From positions 1 through 64,000 of the forward strand of contig JAGNDO010000018.1 of the NCBI GenBank assembly GCA_018003515.1: a DNA stretch of 64,000 nt. The letters run 5' to 3'. The DNA comes from Caldilineaceae bacterium (lineage in GTDB: Bacteria > Chloroflexota > Anaerolineae > Caldilineales > Caldilineaceae). The notes beneath the pieces are model-generated. The model was not told the DNA's origin. It made no database searches and saw only the letters and a program-made list of their open reading frames with translations. This document shows positions 60,797-64,000 of this stretch, piece by piece. The first letter of the stretch is position 1, and each line of letters opens with the position of its first letter. The position numbers were made by a program, and so were the translations under genes.

Positions 60797-63082
60797 TCAA
60801 TCTTCTTTAACAATCGGCAGTTCAATATGAAAAATACTGCCCACGTCTGGGCTCTCCGCCCAGATGCGGCCACCGTGAGCCTGGATGATCTGGTGGACGA
60901 TGGCCAGCCCCAGACCCGTGCCACGCACATTGTGGGCCGTGTCCTTTACCCGATAGAAGCGATTCCAGATCAGGTCCAACTGGTCTTGGGGGATGCCGAC
61001 GCCCTGATCCGCAATGTCGATACGGATCTGCTTCTCTTGTGCGCTCAAGGTGACGAAGATTACGCCCTGGTCGTGGCTAAACTTGATGGCGTTGGAGAAA
61101 AGGTTATCGAAAACCTGGCCCAGCCGTTGGGCATCCGCATAGATGGCCGGCAAGGTGGGGTTGGTCGCCAGATTGAAGCGCACCCCGGCCTCCTGTGCGG
61201 AGATGTGGGCGGCCCGGATGCAGCCCTGAACCAGGGCGTAGACATCGACTTCCTTCTGGATCAGAGCGGTGCTGTCGGCCTTCTGATAGTCCACCATCTC
61301 CTGAATCATCATATTCATGGATTCAGCCCGCTTGAGGATAATCTGAATCGCATCCAACTGCTCAGGCGTCAGATCCCCCAGCATATTCTCGGCCAACATG
61401 CCGGCGTACCCCTGAATAAAGGTGAGCGGCGTGCGCAGTTCGTGGGACGCATTGTGTACAAAGTCATCCCGCACCTGGTTAAGCCGTTGCAGATCCTCAT
61501 AGGCTGCGCTCAACTCGGTGGACTGCTGAAGGCTCTGGCGCAGGAGGAGCTGATTTTGCAGGGTCACAGCGGCTTGGTTGCACAGGATCTGAATCTGATT
61601 GCGTTCGGCCAAGGGGAAGGCATCTGTTCGGTAGCTCTTCAGAATCAAATGGCCAATAATTAACTCTTTGTGATGGCGCAGAGGGATAAAGAAGAGGGTG
61701 CGCACCTCTTGGGCATCTTGCGTTTTGCCGGGCTGCCAACCTTGGCGCTCCCGCAGATCCGAGATGTAAATGGGGTTCACCGTGTCGTAAAGCTCTTTGA
61801 GCAGAGGATAATCGTTGACCCGAATGGCTGCGCCGCCTGCCTCATCCGGGTCCATATACCCCGCTGAGGCCACAATCGTCCCCACCCGATCCCCCTCTTG
61901 TACCAGCATCACCGAACCGCTGTCATAATCCAGCAAGGTGCCGATGCTCTCCATCAGAGCCATGCCTGTCTCACCTGCCGAGGTGGTCTCGATCAGCAAA
62001 TTGGAGAAGGTCAACTGGATCTCGGCCAGTTGACGCTGACGACGTTCTCCGGCCAGCAGGTGGGCGCGGGTGATGACTAGGGCGATCTGGTCCGCAACCT
62101 GGGCGCTGATATCGATTTCTGTTTGGGTAAGGTGGCGGGCTTCGTTGAAGAGTACAAAAGCCGCCCCCAAGTGGTTTTCACCCACCATCAGGGGCAAACC
62201 GAGCAGGGTGCGACCGGTGAGACTCTCCGCCAATTGGGGATCAATCATGTCGGAGTCATGGATGTCCGACACCACAATGGGATGATTTCTGGCGATAACC
62301 TGAGCGGTGAAACTAGGCGTGTGGGCAGCAATGCGCAGTTTCATCGTCTGTTTGCGTTGAGACCCCGCTGCCGCCACCACTTTTGGGATCTGATTTTCCT
62401 CATCCCACAGGGCTAAACTACAACTATCCGAATTGAAGAGACCGTTGAGGGTGTCCGCCATGTACTGCAACAGTTCATCGTAATCCTCAATGCTGTTGGC
62501 GGCATAGGTGAGGGCGTTGAGCAGATGCAGCTGATGGGCTTTTTGTTGCGTCGTTTTGAACAGCCGTTGATTGTCCAGTGCCACAGAGGCTTGGGCGGCC
62601 AGCCAACTCAAGGTCTGAATATCGTCCGCACTAAATTTATCGTCTGTTTCGTAGCCAACGGCAATCACACCCAATAGTTGATCTCTTGCCAGCATGGGAG
62701 CGGTAGCCACGGCCTGCAAAGGCCATTCGGTGACGCCGCGATAGACAGAAGTTTGATACGTGTTTGTAAAGAGGGGGCAGCGACTGCGAGCGGTCTCACC
62801 CAGAATTCCGTCGTCCAAAGACTCGTGTTCGCCCACTTTTGCATAGTTGGAATCGGAGATGGCCATTGTAACCAGACTTTTGGACTCCGGTTCGTATACA
62901 TAGACCGCGGCCAACTGCGCCCCCGACACCTGCAGGATCCATTGACAGACGGTTTGGATCATCTCTGCTTCGTCCATGTGGGCAGCACTCTCCACAGAGA
63001 GAGCCGCCAACAGGGTCATTTGGCGCGCCCATACTGGGTCATTCTCCCCCTGGCTTGGCTGAGGCGTTGAAGCAGGATTCAT
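60797..63082 (-). CDS. Sensor histidine kinase with three GAF domains
   Basis: A 761-residue cytoplasmic protein with no membrane helix. Three GAF domains (about 20-175, 195-345 and 360-515) precede a HisKA domain with phospho-acceptor His547 in NASHELRTP and an ATPase domain with N (DNLFSNAIKFS), G1 (DQGVGIP) and G2 (GTGLGLAIV) boxes. It would phosphorylate a response regulator; none is in the window. Ligands of the GAF domains are unknown. No ribosome site is seen. Confidence 0.93.
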   Translation of the reverse strand: MNPASTPQPSQGENDPVWARQMTLLAALSVESAAHMDEAEMIQTVCQWILQVSGAQLAAVYVYEPESKSLVTMAISDSNYAKVGEHESLDDGILGETARSRCPLFTNTYQTSVYRGVTEWPLQAVATAPMLARDQLLGVIAVGYETDDKFSADDIQTLSWLAAQASVALDNQRLFKTTQQKAHQLHLLNALTYAANSIEDYDELLQYMADTLNGLFNSDSCSLALWDEENQIPKVVAAAGSQRKQTMKLRIAAHTPSFTAQVIARNHPIVVSDIHDSDMIDPQLAESLTGRTLLGLPLMVGENHLGAAFVLFNEARHLTQTEIDISAQVADQIALVITRAHLLAGERRQRQLAEIQLTFSNLLIETTSAGETGMALMESIGTLLDYDSGSVMLVQEGDRVGTIVASAGYMDPDEAGGAAIRVNDYPLLKELYDTVNPIYISDLRERQGWQPGKTQDAQEVRTLFFIPLRHHKELIIGHLILKSYRTDAFPLAERNQIQILCNQAAVTLQNQLLLRQSLQQSTELSAAYEDLQRLNQVRDDFVHNASHELRTPLTFIQGYAGMLAENMLGDLTPEQLDAIQIILKRAESMNMMIQEMVDYQKADSTALIQKEVDVYALVQGCIRAAHISAQEAGVRFNLATNPTLPAIYADAQRLGQVFDNLFSNAIKFSHDQGVIFVTLSAQEKQIRIDIADQGVGIPQDQLDLIWNRFYRVKDTAHNVRGTGLGLAIVHQIIQAHGGRIWAESPDVGSIFHIELPIVKED

Positions 63083-63139
63083 GGGATGGTTTGTCTTGTT
63101 TTGGGGCGTCCGATCTGTGACTATTTGGGTAAGCGTTCA

Positions 63140-63222
63140 CCCCCCCTCCGCCCCCCGGCCCCCAATTCTGGGGGAGGTTGTGGACAGTTCTCCCAAAGTT
63201 GGGGGGCTAGGGGGGGCGGGGC
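63140..63222. repeat. G/C-rich two-hairpin element, second copy
   Basis: Sister of 60665-60770: CCCCCAATTCTGGGGG and CCCAAAGTTGGGGGG hairpins. Both lie at the ends of the histidine kinase gene. Confidence 0.75.
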
Positions 63223-63234
63223 GTGAACGCTTAT

Positions 63235-64000
63235 CTATTTGGCAACAGGGACGCCGGATTTAGTATCAGTTTTTGCATGGCAGTGCTTGTACTTTTTGCC
63301 GCTGCCACACCAGCAAGGATCGTTGCGGCCCACCTCTGTGGCACTCTTGCGCGCCGGTGAGGGACGTCCACCACCGTCGCCCCCAGCCCCGCCCCGATTG
63401 GTGCGGATGTTGCGGGCGATGGCCGTGGTGGCCTGGGGTTCGATACGTTTTTGCAATGAGAAAACCGCTTTGACGATGTCGCCGCGGATGTCTCCCATCA
63501 ACTCCTGATACATACGGAAGGCCTCTTGCTTGTAGGCCACCAGGGGATCTACCTGGGCAAAGGCGCGCAGACCGATGCCCTCGCGCAGATGATCCAGGTC
63601 GGTCAGGTGGCGCACCCAGCGATTGTCCACGGCCCACAGCATGATCTGCCGCTCGGCGTCCCGCAGATTCTCTTCACCCAACTCCTGCTCTTTTTGATTG
63701 TAGACCGTCCAGGCCATCTTGACCGCTTCGTCGGCAACCACCTTGATTTTTTTATCCGCCCAATGGGTGCTGTCAAATCCTTCGGGCAGGGGTAAAATGC
63801 CCCCCAGGGCCTGACTCAGCCCGTCCAGATCCCATTCATCCTCAAACTCGGTGGCGGTGAACTGGGCGACCAACCCCTCCACCTCTTCTTCGATCAGGGT
63901 GGTGATGGTGGTCTGCAAGGAAGGCTCGCTGAGGATGCGCTGGCGCTCGGCGTAGATGGTCTCCCGCTGTTCGTTCACCACCTCGTCATATTGCAACACA
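63235..64000 (-). CDS. secA: Preprotein translocase subunit SecA, C-terminal part (partial)
   Basis: About 254 residues of the SecA C-terminus; the gene begins beyond the window. It covers the end of the helical scaffold ([21 protein letters not shown]), the [42 protein letters not shown] helix-wing, a Gly-rich linker and the terminal SEC-C zinc motif [16 protein letters not shown], which binds SecB or lipid in other bacteria. SecA drives protein export through SecYEG. Confidence 0.97.
   Translation of the reverse strand, partial: VLQYDEVVNEQRETIYAERQRILSEPSLQTTITTLIEEEVEGLVAQFTATEFEDEWDLDGLSQALGGILPLPEGFDSTHWADKKIKVVADEAVKMAWTVYNQKEQELGEENLRDAERQIMLWAVDNRWVRHLTDLDHLREGIGLRAFAQVDPLVAYKQEAFRMYQELMGDIRGDIVKAVFSLQKRIEPQATTAIARNIRTNRGGAGGDGGGRPSPARKSATEVGRNDPCWCGSGKKYKHCHAKTDTKSGVPVAK

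Overview
The window is 64 kb of GC-rich DNA that looks like a chromosome segment of a Chloroflexota bacterium, most likely Anaerolineae or Caldilineae. This rests on the gene mix rather than one marker: a MalT-type LuxR (LAL) regulator, a luciferase-like monooxygenase of the kind that normally uses F420, DUF1501 and subtilisin-type secreted proteins with Pro/Thr linkers and a short FLP..R-like tail, DUF4386, DUF5107 and NurA proteins, and intergenic DNA packed with short-word repeats and palindromes.

Layout. 1-3.5 kb: end of an amino-acid ABC ATPase, then a minus-strand membrane operon (CDP-alcohol phosphatidyltransferase, UPF0104 protein, YitT protein) joined by 4-base GTGA overlaps. 3.7-7.2 kb: S9 peptidase and a Tat-exported DUF1501 protein. 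7.2-9.7 kb: YbaK-type editing protein and the nitrite-ammonification pair nrfHA. 10-12.7 kb: acyl-CoA dehydrogenase, an odd carbamoyltransferase homologue and a YCII protein. 12.8-20.8 kb: a LAL regulator and a co-directional group of seven small or accessory genes behind a promoter with repeated operator-like words. 20.9-23.8 kb: an AT-richer block bracketed by a 40-bp direct repeat of the alcohol dehydrogenase 3' end, holding a broken antitoxin gene and a large lipoprotein. 23.8-30.3 kb: minus-strand metabolic genes, HNH protein, formyltransferase paralogue, ATP-grasp protein and a mntA-hepT toxin-antitoxin pair, with a plus-strand YggX gene between them. 30.5-35.1 kb: two overlapping paralogous secreted subtilases. 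36.2-37.4 kb: six copies of a 134-bp repeat surrounding a DUF559 gene. 37.4-42.9 kb: esterase, vapBC-like pair, GT39-type protein, MFS transporter, CBS protein. 43.0-43.4 kb: tRNA-Pro/Gly/Met cluster. 43.5-50.6 kb: four exported or lipid-anchored proteins. 50.7-51.2 kb: three 188-bp tandem units. 51.3-56.4 kb: SAM-cycle cluster (metK, ahcY, acetyltransferase, adenosine-kinase-like gene, LOG). 56.4-57.6 kb: no protein gene, but a promoter-structured RNA-terminator unit and nested palindromic elements. 57.7-64 kb: AmaP-like protein, scpB, nurA, a three-GAF histidine kinase and the 3' end of secA.

The clearest functional units are the nrfHA respiratory pair (nitrite to ammonium), the LAL-controlled operon, the SAM/SAH/adenosine recycling cluster and two toxin-antitoxin pairs. 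The least explained material is in the non-coding DNA: the DUF559-centred repeat array, the 68-bp palindromes that supply stop codons to unrelated genes, the chained ACTAGT elements and the unidentified ~300-nt RNA candidate. All functions are assigned by motif recognition from the sequence alone; no database search was run.
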